A DNA stretch of 64,000 bases. Source: Eumeta japonica (lineage: Eukaryota > Arthropoda > Insecta > Lepidoptera > Psychidae). The notes beneath the pieces are model-generated. The model was not told the origin of the DNA, did no database searches, and saw only the letters and a program-made list of their open reading frames with translations. Below, piece after piece: positions 25,996 through 37,313 of this stretch. The stretch is taken from contig BGZK01001193.1 in NCBI GenBank assembly GCA_005406025.1, positions 1 to 64,000 on the forward strand, in the 5' to 3' direction. Every line of letters begins with the position of its first letter. Position 1 is the first letter of the stretch. The position numbers were made by a program, and so were the translations under genes.

Positions 25996-26237
25996 TATCG
26001 ATTTATAAGACGCTATCACGTCAAAAAAATTATTTTCTCATGTTACATATAATCAAATCAAAATAAAAAATAACTCAATTTCTTAAATAAAGGAATCATA
26101 CTCGAAATAATGTGAATAAAATTTTAGTTGCATTAGTATTTGAATTGTATCCGAAATTCTCCAAAAAATAGAAGTTTGCATGTCAAAAGACGTGATATAA
26201 GTTACATATTACATAGAAGGTATGCCAATTTATTATT

Positions 26238-26295
26238 AGATTAAACATTTTGAAACTTTCAATGACAGCATTGAAAGTTTCAAAATGTTTAATCT
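26238..26295. repeat. Perfect 27-bp hairpin
   Basis: The arm at 26238-26264 (starting agattaaacattttgaaact) and the arm at 26269-26295 are exact reverse complements, separated by the four-base loop acag. All 27 pairs match. The flanks do not continue the pairing. It is too perfect for a typical conserved animal microRNA precursor, so a recent inverted duplication or a foldback element core is more likely. Confidence 0.9.
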
Positions 26296-27019
26296 GAAAA
26301 TAAATAATATTTCCGTAAATGCCTGTAAAATTTGTTTGCCTTTTAGTATAGCATAAATTGTTCGCTGTCAAATAATTTGTTATGATATACAAGAAAAGAT
26401 ACATTTTGATCAATTAAAGACATATAAAAACCGCTATTACAACTTTTTAATAAATCGCTTAATTTATTTAAAATTATGTCCACATAAGTTACTAACCTAA
26501 ATCGATCAATATTGCATTTTTTTATCTTTTTCAAATGGGTTATTTAATAGTTATAAATTATATTAAGAAGGTCGGTCAAAAACATTTCCAAATAAATAAA
26601 CTTGTTCTCGTTTTTGAGTCACCAATTTGTATTTGTGATCCGCATTTGGATTACATACAAATGTGAATTGCGGACGCCCCGTATTGTTGAATCAGCAATT
26701 TATAATTGTAATGATTGACGCAGAGATAAGAGATTGCCCGAGTCGAGGTATGCGAACAGACAAACAAACAGAATATCATCGTATAGAAGTATTTTAAAAA
26801 GATCCCTCTCACATCACGAAAATCTAACGATATTCAAACGTGTCCAAATTGAAAATTTCAAATATAATTCTATCAATGTTGAAAGTAAGGTGCATGATGA
26901 AATCAAGTACATTGGTGTCTATAAAGTTCTCAAAACACATTCTGGTCGTAGTGTGACTTTAAGTTGCAATATTCTTTGCAACCCTGCACTAAACAGTGTG
27001 GTGCCGTAACGACTTAACG

Positions 27020-27048
27020 AATACCAACACGGAACCCTAAAAATAAAT
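27020..27048 (+). repeat. GGTTCCG-family repeat, 3' end only
   Basis: The sequence accaacacggaaccctaaaa is the terminal motif of the family seen at 13715-14510. The rest of the copy is not recognisable upstream. Confidence 0.4.
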
Positions 27049-27364
27049 TGCCTGTCTATGCCATTGACATAGACATCGATAGTCAGCATAGACTACGTCG
27101 ATGATTATACAGGCGTTGTCTGTGATATAACGATCGATCGAAGCGGTAGAACACGACCGGTATTCGACAACGAATTAATGACACTGACAGTTGGCAAGCT
27201 TTCTTTTGTTTTAAAGTCATGAACTAAAGTAATTTTGTTTGTTTGTATGTTTATACATTCAGGGTCTAATGGTTGTATTATTAAAGTGAACGAAATATGT
27301 GTGCATTCATTATTATTATGCTTCAAAAAATATTACGAAAGTTATTATCGAAAATAAAAAATCG

Positions 27365-27480
27365 GATCAAAAACGGAAAGATGAAAACTAATACCGAACG
27401 AGATTCTAATGCTGATTCCGATCTAGATTCTTTTATTGACATCGAGGTTAGGATTAGAATCGGGGTCGGGTGTAAGTCTG
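27365..27480. repeat. Hexamer-periodic dispersed repeat, copy 6
   Basis: Six-base units gattct, aatgct, gattcc, gatcta, gattct, then gacatc, gaggtt, aggatt, agaatc, ggggtc run in register. Open frames on both strands result from the period. Confidence 0.5.
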
Positions 27481-28959
27481 AATTCAGCATGACATTAGAT
27501 ATTATGAATTTTGTGGGAAACAATTTTGTATAAAATATATACCCGATATTGACGTCAGAAGATTAAAATAGAATACAACAATAATTTGGATGAATAGCAT
27601 TTTCCTTACTTCCTTTCACGAATCGAAAGCGTTTCAAAGGACAACTTTGCTTGGACTTAGCCGTTGTTGTTTGCCAAATGCATGCCCCATAATCTGAAAT
27701 AAATGAATTGTGGGAGAGTATGTCTCAACAGTGAGGTCGTTTGAACCTGACACAACAAAGAAATACTTAACTTTAATCTATTCCCAGATGTAATATTAAA
27801 TATTATGAGTTGCAAGCAAAGAAGGAGTGAAATTAACCCTCATATCCGAACACTCATAAAAATGGATTCAAAACTCAACACGGACATTGCATTGTTTCCG
27901 GTTTGTATTTCTTAATATCTATGGATTTGCGTGAGATGACGTTTGTTTCTCATGAAACGTAATGATTAAATACCATAAACTATACAGAATGAAACTCCAT
28001 AGTTTTCATCTTCCTACATTCTAACTTACACTCGGTGCAAAAAGAGATTGTGTAGTGACAGTCGCTCGGCTGATTAATTTGAAGACATAACTCGAGTGAA
28101 GGTTATATTAGCTTGTTGCAAAAGTTATGAATACTAACGAAGATCGTTAGGTAATTGGATAATGTTAGATTAGTTACAAAGTAATAAATCTGGACTCGGC
28201 ACTTCAAACAGTCCGTTCATGTGTCGGTTTGTCCGAAATCCAATCGGATTGAATAGAACAATCGTTCTAAAGTTCTAAAGGTGGCGACGTGCGTATTACC
28301 TTACACAGACGGTAAGACATCAATATAGGAAATTAAATTGAGAAAGCGTAATTTTTTGAGGTATTCAACCTTTTTGGTCTTTGGGTCCTTTGTTTGGTCC
28401 TATTTAACTCTTCGTTCATACATATCATTTTAGAAAATGTCGTAGCATATCAGTGGATTATTATGTTATGTTATCAATTATGTTATCGTTTTCTTTCATG
28501 TACAAATTTATGTGGGCTACCAAAAGATGTACATTGTTTTATAATTTTGAAATTCTAGAATCTTTATTATGGTACGATTCAGTTTAGTCTGTGGAAATAT
28601 CGGAGTTCACGCCCACTTACAAATCAATTTTATTAAAATCACCAAAAGTTTAATGTACACATAGTGAATTATTACAATGTAAGTATAATCATTCATTAGA
28701 CGTAAATTAAAATTTAGCTAGCATTATTTTATTAACTCATGATTTTTAACTATGTATAATGTCTGAATATGTCGTAATATACATAATCTATACGTATTTC
28801 AGTAGTATACAATTCGTTCAACGATTGACGTGATTGACGGACAAATATACATTCAACAAACAAACATACTTTCATCTTCAAGATGTATGTATATATAGAA
28901 ACTCAATAAATGTTAATGGAGCAATTATGTTACAATAAAGCGACTCAAAAAAAAAAGTG

Positions 28960-29260
28960 CACAATCACCGTAACTCGCACAAAACCGCCACGGCCTTCAC
29001 ACCGGCCACCGCGACATGAGGTCGTGACGTCGGAGTTATTAGCCGGAGACGCGTACTCGGGAGCGACTCCCACGCATCCATCCGCGGTACGTGCGCACAC
29101 GGCGCGCGACGAACGGGAAAGTCGGCGCGATGTTGCGTCTCGTACTTATATCTCTTATGTCTTATTATATATCTTGTAGTCTTAATTATTTTATCCGCAT
29201 GTGAATAGATAATTGTATCGTGGACAAAAGCCGGCTCGTGAAGCTGCCGCCTCCGTTGCG
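28960..29260. promoter_or_regulatory. CpG island in intron 1, possible alternative promoter
   Basis: From about 28970 to 29140 the sequence is rich in CpG (aaaccgccacggccttcaca, gtgacgtcggag, gcgcgcgacgaacggg), with an extension at 29225-29270. The CRE-like TGACGTCG is present. It lies about 1 kb before the large coding exon, where an alternative 5' exon of gene A could start. A 132-codon open frame on the - strand overlaps it, but it is proline/arginine/histidine-rich with no domain and reflects composition. Confidence 0.4.
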
Positions 29261-29899
29261 GTCTGCCGTGACTAGCACTTTGTTCATATCTATGAAGCAC
29301 TAATACTATATGGTAGTCGATGTGTTTGGGATGAAGTTGGACAAATAAAAAAAAAATGCACATACGTGTATGTTAACGTTTTGTGTTTAATGATATAAGT
29401 TTGGATTACAACAATGAACAAAAGTTGGAATTATCAAATTCCAAAAATGCATGTATTATGTATTTAGATGACATAATACATATTTTGCTTCAATCGTCAA
29501 GCAAAAGATATAAAGTATCATGTAGAAATTTATTTAATTGCAGTATGGAGCAATATATGCGCGCCCAAAATACATAATATAACAAGAACTATACAAGCTT
29601 ACTTAGTGAATATTTAAAAATTTGATTGATAACGTATGTTAAACATTTCAAAATGTCGAATTATATTTTCAAATTTAATAAAAGTTAAGTTTCAATGCCA
29701 CCTATAGTATTAATTTTATGTCCAACTATATTTTCGTATGAATCACAACGATATAAAACACAAATATCGCCTCTCCTCGAGATTAGAACGCAACGTCTCC
29801 ACTGCATCATAATAATTGATCTATTACGCTTATTAGAGACTAATAGTACACACGAGAAACGCAGTTAGAAAGTAACAAGTCCAGCCTTTTTCTCGGTTA

Positions 29900-30170
29900 T
29901 TAAGCGCGGGAGTACCGCATAAACCGAAAAAGCAAATTCGCGTCATGGCTTGCGCAACTCATCCTCTCTGCACGATGAGGACCGCACAAATAAATCACGC
30001 CGACGAACGTGTGGGAATGCCGCTCGACGGACCGCAGGCGATGACCGCGAACCCCCGGACGCCGCGGCGAGTAAAAGTGCCGACTCCCATTTTCTATGGC
30101 GCGAAGCTCGGCCGACCGGTTCCGTAACAGGCCGGGGCTCATTCCATTTTTTGCCGTTCACCTGTTACAC
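29900..30170. promoter_or_regulatory. CpG-rich block next to the gene A exon 2 acceptor
   Basis: The block (gaacccccggacgccgcggc, gcgaagctcggccgaccggt) ends about 50 bp before the exon 2 acceptor. It is open in at least four frames over 60-80 codons, which is an effect of high GC content with few A/T stops. Either a promoter/enhancer or an upstream exon is possible. None of the frames joins exon 2 in frame with a convincing signal peptide. Confidence 0.4.
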
Positions 30171-30219
30171 GCTACGTATCCTAGGTGCGTCTATCTGACT
30201 GAACCGCTTTTACTTTCAG

Positions 30220-31560
30220 CTGTGCGCCGCAGCGTGTATGCTGTTGGCGCTGTCCAGCGCCGAGAAGAAGATCGAGCTGCAGGACATCGAGGAGGACAAT
30301 TTGAGAAGTGAAAAAGAAAAGGACGAGGACGTCGCGCAGCCGAGGGCTCAAAGCGCTGCGATCGCGAAGGAATTTCTCCCTCTGGAATTCCTGAAGAACG
30401 GAATCATTCGGAACTTCGAAAACCCACAGCTTTCACAGCAGCAATACGTCCAACAGTATGACGTCACCGAAACTCCGGAGGAACGTCCCACGTCACAACC
30501 TCAATATAACCTTCCCACCGCCCAAGCCAAGCAAGGGACGATTGGTTATTTGTCCAATTTACCTATGCAAATATATTTTGTTCCCCAATATTTTGAAGCC
30601 GCACAACAAGCACCACAATCTAGAATTAAGTACACCCACGTAGATACAGGATCCTATCAAACGGCTCCAGAAAGCGTACAATCACAAAATAATTACGTGG
30701 AAGTCCCAGCATACGTCACACCTACAGGTAAAGCATTTATACCGGAACTCCCTCAATACACTTTTGTGTACACACCACAACCTACCGTGTCCCCTGGCAA
30801 CGTCCACGTGTCAGCGGTAGTACCGAGTCCACCCCCTTTGCTCACCGGACCTCAGGCTTCTCCTGCACCTGTTAAGGGTTATAATTACCCCGTACCGGTA
30901 ATTCAATATCAACCCTCTGCACCTAGTAATCCGTCACAAAACTACTACCCCGACTACGTTCATTACACTGAAACGAATCCAGTGCACGAAGTGTCAGGAA
31001 ATGAAATAGGAAGCCCTAAATATTCGACACAGTCCGAAATATCTTATACGAAAGGATCTGCGTCCGAATTCCCAAGGTATTACAATTCTAGAGCTCCAAT
31101 AAGAGAAAACCCAAGGCATCACGGAGTTCCGGAACTACCGCCTCCGTCGCCACTACTCCTTCGACCACAACCTTCACATCTCGCCGGAACACCTAAAATC
31201 TTACCCATGTTTCGTCCGTTCACTAAACCGATGTACTCACACATCCAATCAAGTATTTTACAAGGAGCCGTATCCCCCAGACCCTATGACATAAATCCGG
31301 TATCCTTCAATAAGCGTCCCACATCTTTATTGGACTCCTACATCCCTTCTTCGGTGCAGGTGGAGTACCTGAGACGTGGTCTAGTCAAGGAGCCGCTGGC
31401 CACTTACGACTTGTTGGCGAGCGGCCGACACAGCCATTTCCCTCAAGTGAACCCCAGACAATTGGAACGTGGTTTCCTACCGAACCAAGTTTTCCACACC
31501 GCCGCGGGCGGGGTGACGTACGGACATTACAAGAAACGGACACCCAAATCGAACAAATAA
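30220..31560 (+). CDS. Gene A exon 2: secreted Pro/Tyr/Gln-rich protein
   Basis: This exon carries 446 of the 451 residues; the start lies in the exon at 9196-9210. It completes the signal peptide (cleavage likely after LALSSA), followed by an acidic linker (KKIELQDIEEDN) and then a long low-complexity chain rich in Pro, Tyr, Gln and Ser. Phrases such as VPQYFEA, LPQYTFVYTPQP, VVPSPPPLL and ELPPPSPLLL recur. The C-terminal 120 residues are more ordered in look (VQVEYLRRGLVKEP, then LATYDLL) and end in a basic tail, YKKRTPKSNK. No Rebers-Riddiford chitin-binding motif, cysteine framework or transmembrane segment is visible; only the signal peptide has cysteines. The composition fits a structural extracellular or cuticular protein, but I do not recognise the family. 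Codon use is clean and the frame unbroken. Confidence 0.88.
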   Translation: MCAAACMLLALSSAEKKIELQDIEEDNLRSEKEKDEDVAQPRAQSAAIAKEFLPLEFLKNGIIRNFENPQLSQQQYVQQYDVTETPEERPTSQPQYNLPTAQAKQGTIGYLSNLPMQIYFVPQYFEAAQQAPQSRIKYTHVDTGSYQTAPESVQSQNNYVEVPAYVTPTGKAFIPELPQYTFVYTPQPTVSPGNVHVSAVVPSPPPLLTGPQASPAPVKGYNYPVPVIQYQPSAPSNPSQNYYPDYVHYTETNPVHEVSGNEIGSPKYSTQSEISYTKGSASEFPRYYNSRAPIRENPRHHGVPELPPPSPLLLRPQPSHLAGTPKILPMFRPFTKPMYSHIQSSILQGAVSPRPYDINPVSFNKRPTSLLDSYIPSSVQVEYLRRGLVKEPLATYDLLASGRHSHFPQVNPRQLERGFLPNQVFHTAAGGVTYGHYKKRTPKSNK

Positions 31561-31890
31561 TTATTCCTTATTGGCAATTCGATTAACGCAATGGACTAAC
31601 AATGGAGGCTATACCCGTTTATTGTTATACGGAATGACAATTAATTGTCATGTGGACTTATTGTTGATTTAACATTTTTATCGCTCGTTTAGAAGCGTTC
31701 ATGTTTATTTTATAGGAGTACAGTACGTGTATGTTATATTTATGTTACTCAAGTTTTCAACGGAAGGCATAAGAGTAACTAAATATATAGACTTCTTGTT
31801 TCGAGTCATGAATCTAAGTTCATATGTATTTGAAAAGAATGACTATTTGCCTTTTTTTGTAAATACGTAGTCGTGTCAAGTACTGATGAA

Positions 31891-31896
31891 AATAAA
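31891..31896 (+). terminator. Poly(A) signal of gene A
   Basis: AATAAA lies 331 bp after the stop codon, within an AT-rich 3' region. It gives a plausible 3' UTR of about 350 nt. A further AATAAA-like run near 31990 could be an alternative. Confidence 0.55.
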
Positions 31897-31899
31897 AGA

Positions 31900-32660
31900 A
31901 ATTTGCACAAAAAATTATTATTTAAAATTTGGTCAGTATTCAACTGTTATTTAGTGTTATTTATGTTTTAGGGTAAGCGTGTTTATATCAAATAAATATT
32001 GTTATGCGCCTTATATCTATTTTGCATTGATATCCCACCCTCTTGTACATTGAATTATACGCTAGAAAATTGATATTTTGTAATAATAATGCCATATATG
32101 AATAAGTTAATACAAATAACACAATAATTAAATAACTTACATTGTCTAAACCAAGTTTATTAAATACAAACTAATCCTCTCCAATGTTTTACATTGCAAA
32201 AAGTGAAACCATCAAATAATAACAAGAAAAATGTATCTTAGTAGAAGAGTTGAAAAAATTTCGTACAATGCTTGATGATAGATACTATTAATACATATAA
32301 GTCATCTATACTTTATTGACCAAATATTTGCATGTGTTTGAAGCGATTGACCACAGCGTAGTAATAAAGAACGAAGATGTCGCTTTGCAAAATTTATCAA
32401 ATTGAACAGTCTTTCTTTTCATCCCAGTACGAGAAAGATTACTTGTCATTATGTACGTTATGTAAGGTATTCAATTCGTCTCAGGCAGGTGATGGCAAAG
32501 GATCTGTCGGTTCATAAGAAAACTTATTTTTTTTAATTGAACTTGAATACATCCTACGTTTTATGAGAATGTTCAGGTTAACAGACAAAAAAAAATCGCC
32601 GATAAGAATATTTATAAACGTAACTCCACGCAATCATTGATAGAATGTATATAATAAACA
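31900..32660. other. AT-rich intergenic stretch
   Basis: No gene, clear repeat or regulatory site is recognised between the gene A 3' end and the foldback element. Confidence 0.5.
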
Positions 32661-32669
32661 AAAAATTTT

Positions 32670-33135
32670 AGAAACAAAAAAATTTAAAACTATTCCAAAA
32701 TATTAATTAATTTACACTAAAAAGTAAAAAAATAATTGAGTATTCTTCTACAACTTAATAGTCAACTTACTTTTTCTACTCATTAATTTGTAAGTACGAT
32801 CTATGTATTTACCACGCTAGAAGGTAGGTAGGTAACGACCCACTTAAAATTTTACTCAACACATACCTTTGAATAATAAACAATAATCAAAATATTTTCT
32901 AGAGTTCTCCTAAGTAAAATGAAATGAAAAATATTAAAGGACTTAAAAGTTATTACTAAATTATTACAATACTATAATGTAGTTACAAATATTATTTTGG
33001 AGTGTTACTGATGAGTAGAAAAAGTAAATTGATTATTAAGTTGTAGAAGAATTCGCAATTATTTTTTTACTTTTTAGTGCATATTAATTTGTAATAATAT
33101 TAAAATGGTTTGAAGTTTTTTAAAAAAAAAAATTT
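32670..33135. mobile_element. Foldback element with about 100-bp inverted arms
   Basis: The left arm (about 32690-32795) and right arm (about 33010-33115) are inverted copies. The shared stretch cactaaaaagtaaaaaaata continues through cttctacaacttaata to tactttttctactcat at roughly 90% identity. The 210-bp spacer has no coding sequence. The size and long arms fit a non-autonomous foldback/MITE element. Target-site duplications are not clear. Confidence 0.75.
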
Positions 33136-33269
33136 GGCTTAAATATCAATATTGAAAATATCTGACAATTTAAAATTGATATTTTTTTATAGTTTTTAAA
33201 AGTTATTAAAAAATAAATTAAAATGATTTCAAAATTAATATACCTGTACAGTTGTTATACGCACTAATG

Positions 33270-33400
33270 AACGCAACATCTACCGGCAGCCAGGTGGCCC
33301 TCGTGTTGTTCGAGAGAGCAAAAGAAAAACTAGCTTTCTTAAAATTCTCTCTCGAAAACGTTGCTGGCTCTTAAACTATAATTACAGTGTGTCTCTTGGC
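33270..33400. repeat. Possible repeat segment beside LINE remnant
   Basis: The stretch aacatctaccggcagccagg tggccctcgtg, with two gttcgagagag / ctctctcgaaaacg inverted segments, is different in composition from its flanks and adjoins the LINE remnant. It is probably transposon-derived. Confidence 0.35.
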
Positions 33401-33845
33401 AAAAGCCTCGTCTAACTGTCTCCATTGCTTTTTACCTCTTGCACCTCGTCTCTAGTCAGTTTGAGTTCATCTTCCCATCTCATGTTATCTTCCTCTACTT
33501 TTTTTGCCATCTCTAGAATACCAATGTGTTAAAATTTTACTCCACTTTTGTAATCTGCTTCATCTGGTCAATCTTTAAGAATACATTTCTTATACCTGTT
33601 TTAACTCTTATAACTTCATTACTATACTATACTATACTTGTCTTGACGTTTGACTCCTAATATGCTCCTCTCCATGGCTCTATGACAATGTTCTAACATA
33701 TATCCTTGACGTTTTGAATGTGACCAACGTTCGCAGCCATAGGTGATGCAATTGTTGAAGATTTTCTTTTTGATTCCATTGCCGAAGTTGCTTCTACGCA
33801 ATTTTTTAATATTAGAACTACGATATCTTTCGAACACGTAATTCT
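33400..33845 (-). pseudogene. LINE reverse-transcriptase C-terminal remnant
   Basis: The - strand gives ITYGCERWSHSKRQGYML with EHCHRAMERSILGVKRQD, the 'TYGCETW...LE.CQRAMERSILG' block found after the polymerase domain of insect LINEs. A degraded continuation includes GKMNSN and KAMETVRRGF. Stops and frame changes show it is dead. It resembles LINE-B more than LINE-A. Confidence 0.7.
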
Positions 33846-33954
33846 GTTTTGATCTATTTTACGGCAATTGACACAGTTTTCTAAGGACAAAAGGATGACC
33901 GGGTACCAAGCATCAAACCGATAAGAATTTCACATGTTAGTATAAAAAAATCCA

Positions 33955-34420
33955 TTTTTTTTCTAATATCTCTGGAATCAAACGGCCGATTTTGATGCAG
34001 TTTATAACGATTGACGTTGTTTTTTAAGAAGAAGAGCTGATTAGATTATAAAATTTATTGGTAAAGTGGTTTACAAAATATTAAGAAAAAATTCTGAAAA
34101 ATTTTTCTTCTACAATATCTCTTCAACAAATCAATAGATTTTGATAAATTTAGCAGCCATTGACGTTGTTTTTTAAGGAGAACAGCTGGACAGAATTTGA
34201 AATCTATCGGTAGAGCAATTTACAAAATATTATAAAAAAATACTTTTAATTTTTTTTTCCAATATCTTGAATAAGTCAACCGATATTTGTACACTTTGTG
34301 ACAATTCATGCAACCGGTGAAAAGATTCGATTAGATTTATAGATTGATTAGGTATTCATCGGTTGAGTTTAGTATAAAAGTTACTTAAAGAAATATTTTT
34401 CTGAAAACTTTATTTTTGAA
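33955..34420. repeat. Three diverged tandem units of about 145-150 bp
   Basis: Units start near 33958, 34106 and 34250. Each opens with an aatatct(c/t) phrase, continues with a gattttgat-like segment, and units 1 and 2 share cattgacgttgttttttaag/attgacgttgttttttaag and tttacaaaatatta. Unit 3 is more diverged. The array is followed at 34520-34570 by tccgtccaaaggttatgtgg and a (ca)n run, the layout of a lepidopteran repeat tail. Confidence 0.65.
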
Positions 34421-34884
34421 ATTCTTTAAAATCTACCGGGCGAAACTAGTTTGAAGTTTTAAGAAATCTAAATCGTGTGGAACTCTTGCGAATATTGTAA
34501 AGAGTGTTTCTATTACTTAATCCGTCCAAAGGTTATGTGGGGTTAGACAAACACACACACACATTTTCATAGCGCGAATTTAAAGAAGTATGTACACTTC
34601 GTGTTTGATATCCAGTTAGCAGAACATATTTTAGCGCTTATTTATAACATTTTTTGGTCATAATATTGAACCTGTATTCCATGTGCATTATAGTATCATT
34701 GTTGTGATATTTATGGTATTTTGAATTGAAATATTTTGACCATAAACCTATATATAGTCTTGTAACCGATATACAGTCTTTTAGTAAATGTACGTATTGA
34801 CATCACGTCATTAATATTTGTATATATAATACACATAAATTATACGAAAACAATAAATACCGTACACATAAAATACATCGCAAT

Positions 34885-35035
34885 CAGACATCCGGCCGAC
34901 CGATCAATTTGTGTATCACGACGCAGTGATCAAGTCGCGGCGCGACAAGACTCAGACGCAACGGCGGTTTCGCGGAGAAATGTAATTTTCCAGAGTAACG
35001 AGCGTTCACGACACGGCGGCAAAACTATACGTAAT
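34885..35035. promoter_or_regulatory. Isolated CpG-rich block, candidate distal promoter
   Basis: About 150 bp (catccggccgaccgatcaat, aagtcgcggcgcgacaagac, acggcggtttcgcggag) with dense CpG sits in AT-rich intergenic DNA. No coding frame or repeat motif is seen. It resembles the block before gene A exon 1 and could be a promoter or non-coding first exon, for example of gene B 12 kb downstream or of a gene off the window. Confidence 0.35.
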
Positions 35036-35499
35036 AACACTTTTTAATTCACAAACTCGTAACAGATCTAATATCGATTTATCGGATACGTTCCCACACT
35101 GGGACGTCACTATAAATTTTAATGGGCCCAGTTTAATGATGCATAAACGATTACAACGACTATCTGATGTGATACGACTATTTTATTTCATTAATCTGTA
35201 GGTATAACCCAGGGGCACAAAAAATGTTAAATTAATATTAAAATTTAATTAAAAGGTATACTTTTCTTTTTCGTAAAGTTGTTAACTTTATTGACTACAT
35301 GAGATGTAATACAAATGCGATTATAAAAGTATTAAATGAAAATCAACTATACAGATGTTTACGCTAAATTGATCAGAGTAGGAAAGATTAAATAACAAAT
35401 TTATGGGAAATTTAATTATCACAAAAAAAAACGATTATATATTATAGTATGTATGTATGTACTTAATTTAAAAGAAAAGCAGATTTACGGCATTGCCTT

Positions 35500-35590
35500 G
35501 GGGCCGCTGGCTGAGTGGTCAGCGCGTCGTATCGAAATTACAAAGGCGAGTTCATTTCCTGACCTCATTAATATTGACTAATGACTTTTT
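35500..35590 (+). repeat. tRNA-like SINE fragment
   Basis: The segment ggccgctggctgagtggtca gcgcgtcgtatcg has an A-box-like GGCTGAGTGG. It matches the head of SINE-like repeats in butterflies and moths. Later parts are too decayed to follow. Confidence 0.45.
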
Positions 35591-37035
35591 AACTATCTAG
35601 TAGTTGTATCGAGTTACTGTCATTTTATTCTATTTTACGTAACGTGACGTTCTTGTGGTAGATGTGGTTGCCGAACTGTCAAATGTTGATCATTAAATGT
35701 CAATCTGGCAATACTCAACTTACCGATGCTCCATTTTACGCATAAATATTATTAAAATGCGGGGATAGATAGACATAGTTACGTTTAATAGAATAAGAAA
35801 GAAATTAGACATTCAAAAATGTATCTGCTGCACCACAAAAGAAAAAAATCTAGAATAATTTTTCAACAAATATATATGGTAGAAAATAATTTTCCGCTTG
35901 TTAAATATCCGAATGCAAAGATTATATAAATAATAGTAAGAAACGAGCAAACAAGAGTCAGAGCCATATAATCAGTATTTCTTTCGTATGGCAATTACAT
36001 TTTTCTTCAACGTGTAAATAATAAATTAATACATTTGAAATGACCCACTACTAGTAAAAAACAAGTTTATTTTTCAAAATTGTTCAACAAGGAAGCGAAG
36101 TCGAGGGGTAACAATACTTCCTGTCTATTTTGGTTATATTTATTTTTATATGTGAAAATTTAAACATTAATTGCAATTAGGAAATTATATGTAAGGAAAT
36201 ATATATATATATATATGGAATATCAAAACCGCATGAGTTTGACTCGCTTCTGTCCGGTTATTCTTTATTACAAAAAAGTCGCTGCTCGACTCTTAGGTCG
36301 TAGGCTGATGTTACATAATCACATAAAACTATTTTCCATCGAATAGTAACTATTGATTTATATTAAAACGTACCAAATTTAAGTTTGTCCATAAAGAATT
36401 GAGTTACTGCATGACTTTACTTGATATCCGGTAACTGAAGTGGAAATAATTAACTTTAAAAATTAATTTGCAAAAACTTAGATAATCGATCTTCTTCGCT
36501 TTTTTTAACAAAAATTTGTCCGTGCTACGGAATCCTCTACGAAAAACACGCTTGGCCGGTCATTAATAAGACACCAAAAAAAAAACTCATAATAACCATT
36601 CTCTCCGCACGAGATCGCTGCTCTATGCCGACACAATTAATAAAGACTTAGGGTTTCATTTATCAAACGATTAAATTATTGTCCTCCAATAAAAAATACT
36701 TATCATCAACAGCCTACTGCCGCTTATGGTATAAATGTATAATTTACGAAACGCGTGTGCGTTGGGAAATCTGTGATACGAAAAGTAGTTTTGCTCTTTT
36801 AGAATTTCTTTACTGTTCAACACATGGAGATAACGAGCCAAGTGTAAGTGGAACACGCATGATTGATACTCGTAGCGTATATGAGCATATCATAATTATA
36901 TTTTCCATTTTGCTCGATATATTTGTTCAAAACTGTTACGTTTCAATGGAATAAATATTAAATAAAATACGTATTAAATCAGAAATCTAATAAATATCGT
37001 AAAATAGGAAAAACTGCAATGTTATACTATTACTG
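35590..37035. other. AT-rich intergenic stretch
   Basis: No gene is recognised. A TA microsatellite lies at about 36199-36217. The 91-codon frame at 36679-36954 has no family resemblance and no splice context. Confidence 0.5.
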
Positions 37036-37270
37036 TCTTATTCAGAATCCTTATTTAAAACATCGTTCAACGGTAGTTTAACTAAACACTGTTTACTTCT
37101 TAAACAGCTGTTTAAGCATTAAGCAACTCAGAATGTCACTTAGACTGCAGTTTAACTAAAACAGTGTTTGAGCGTTATATAATGGCAACATTCTGAACAA
37201 AAAGTGTTTTAAAAAACTCGAAAATATTTAGTATCTGGCATCCAAGTAATGAAAAGTATGTATTTATATA

Positions 37271-37313
<43 letters not shown>

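Larger units (their letters stand above)
9211..30219 (+). other. Gene A intron 1 (21 kb)
   Basis: Donor gtgagt at 9211; acceptor tttactttcag ending at 30219. It is AT-rich with many transposon fragments, annotated separately. Stretches at 10201-11800, 14515-17930, 18220-19050, 23140-24640, 25030-25870 and 27480-28950 hold no gene I can recognise. A slightly GC-richer patch at about 16360-16560 and one at 15540-15800 have no identifiable product. Confidence 0.65.

Noticed and set aside
28965..29363. 132-codon open frame on the - strand in gene A intron 1
   Set aside because: It lies over a CpG-rich block that is open on the other strand too, has no family resemblance and no splice context; composition explains it.
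30238..31560. Starting gene A at the ATG at 30238
   Set aside because: That start would leave a shortened signal peptide; the codons before it are in frame back to a good acceptor and join the MMLLK exon to form a complete one.
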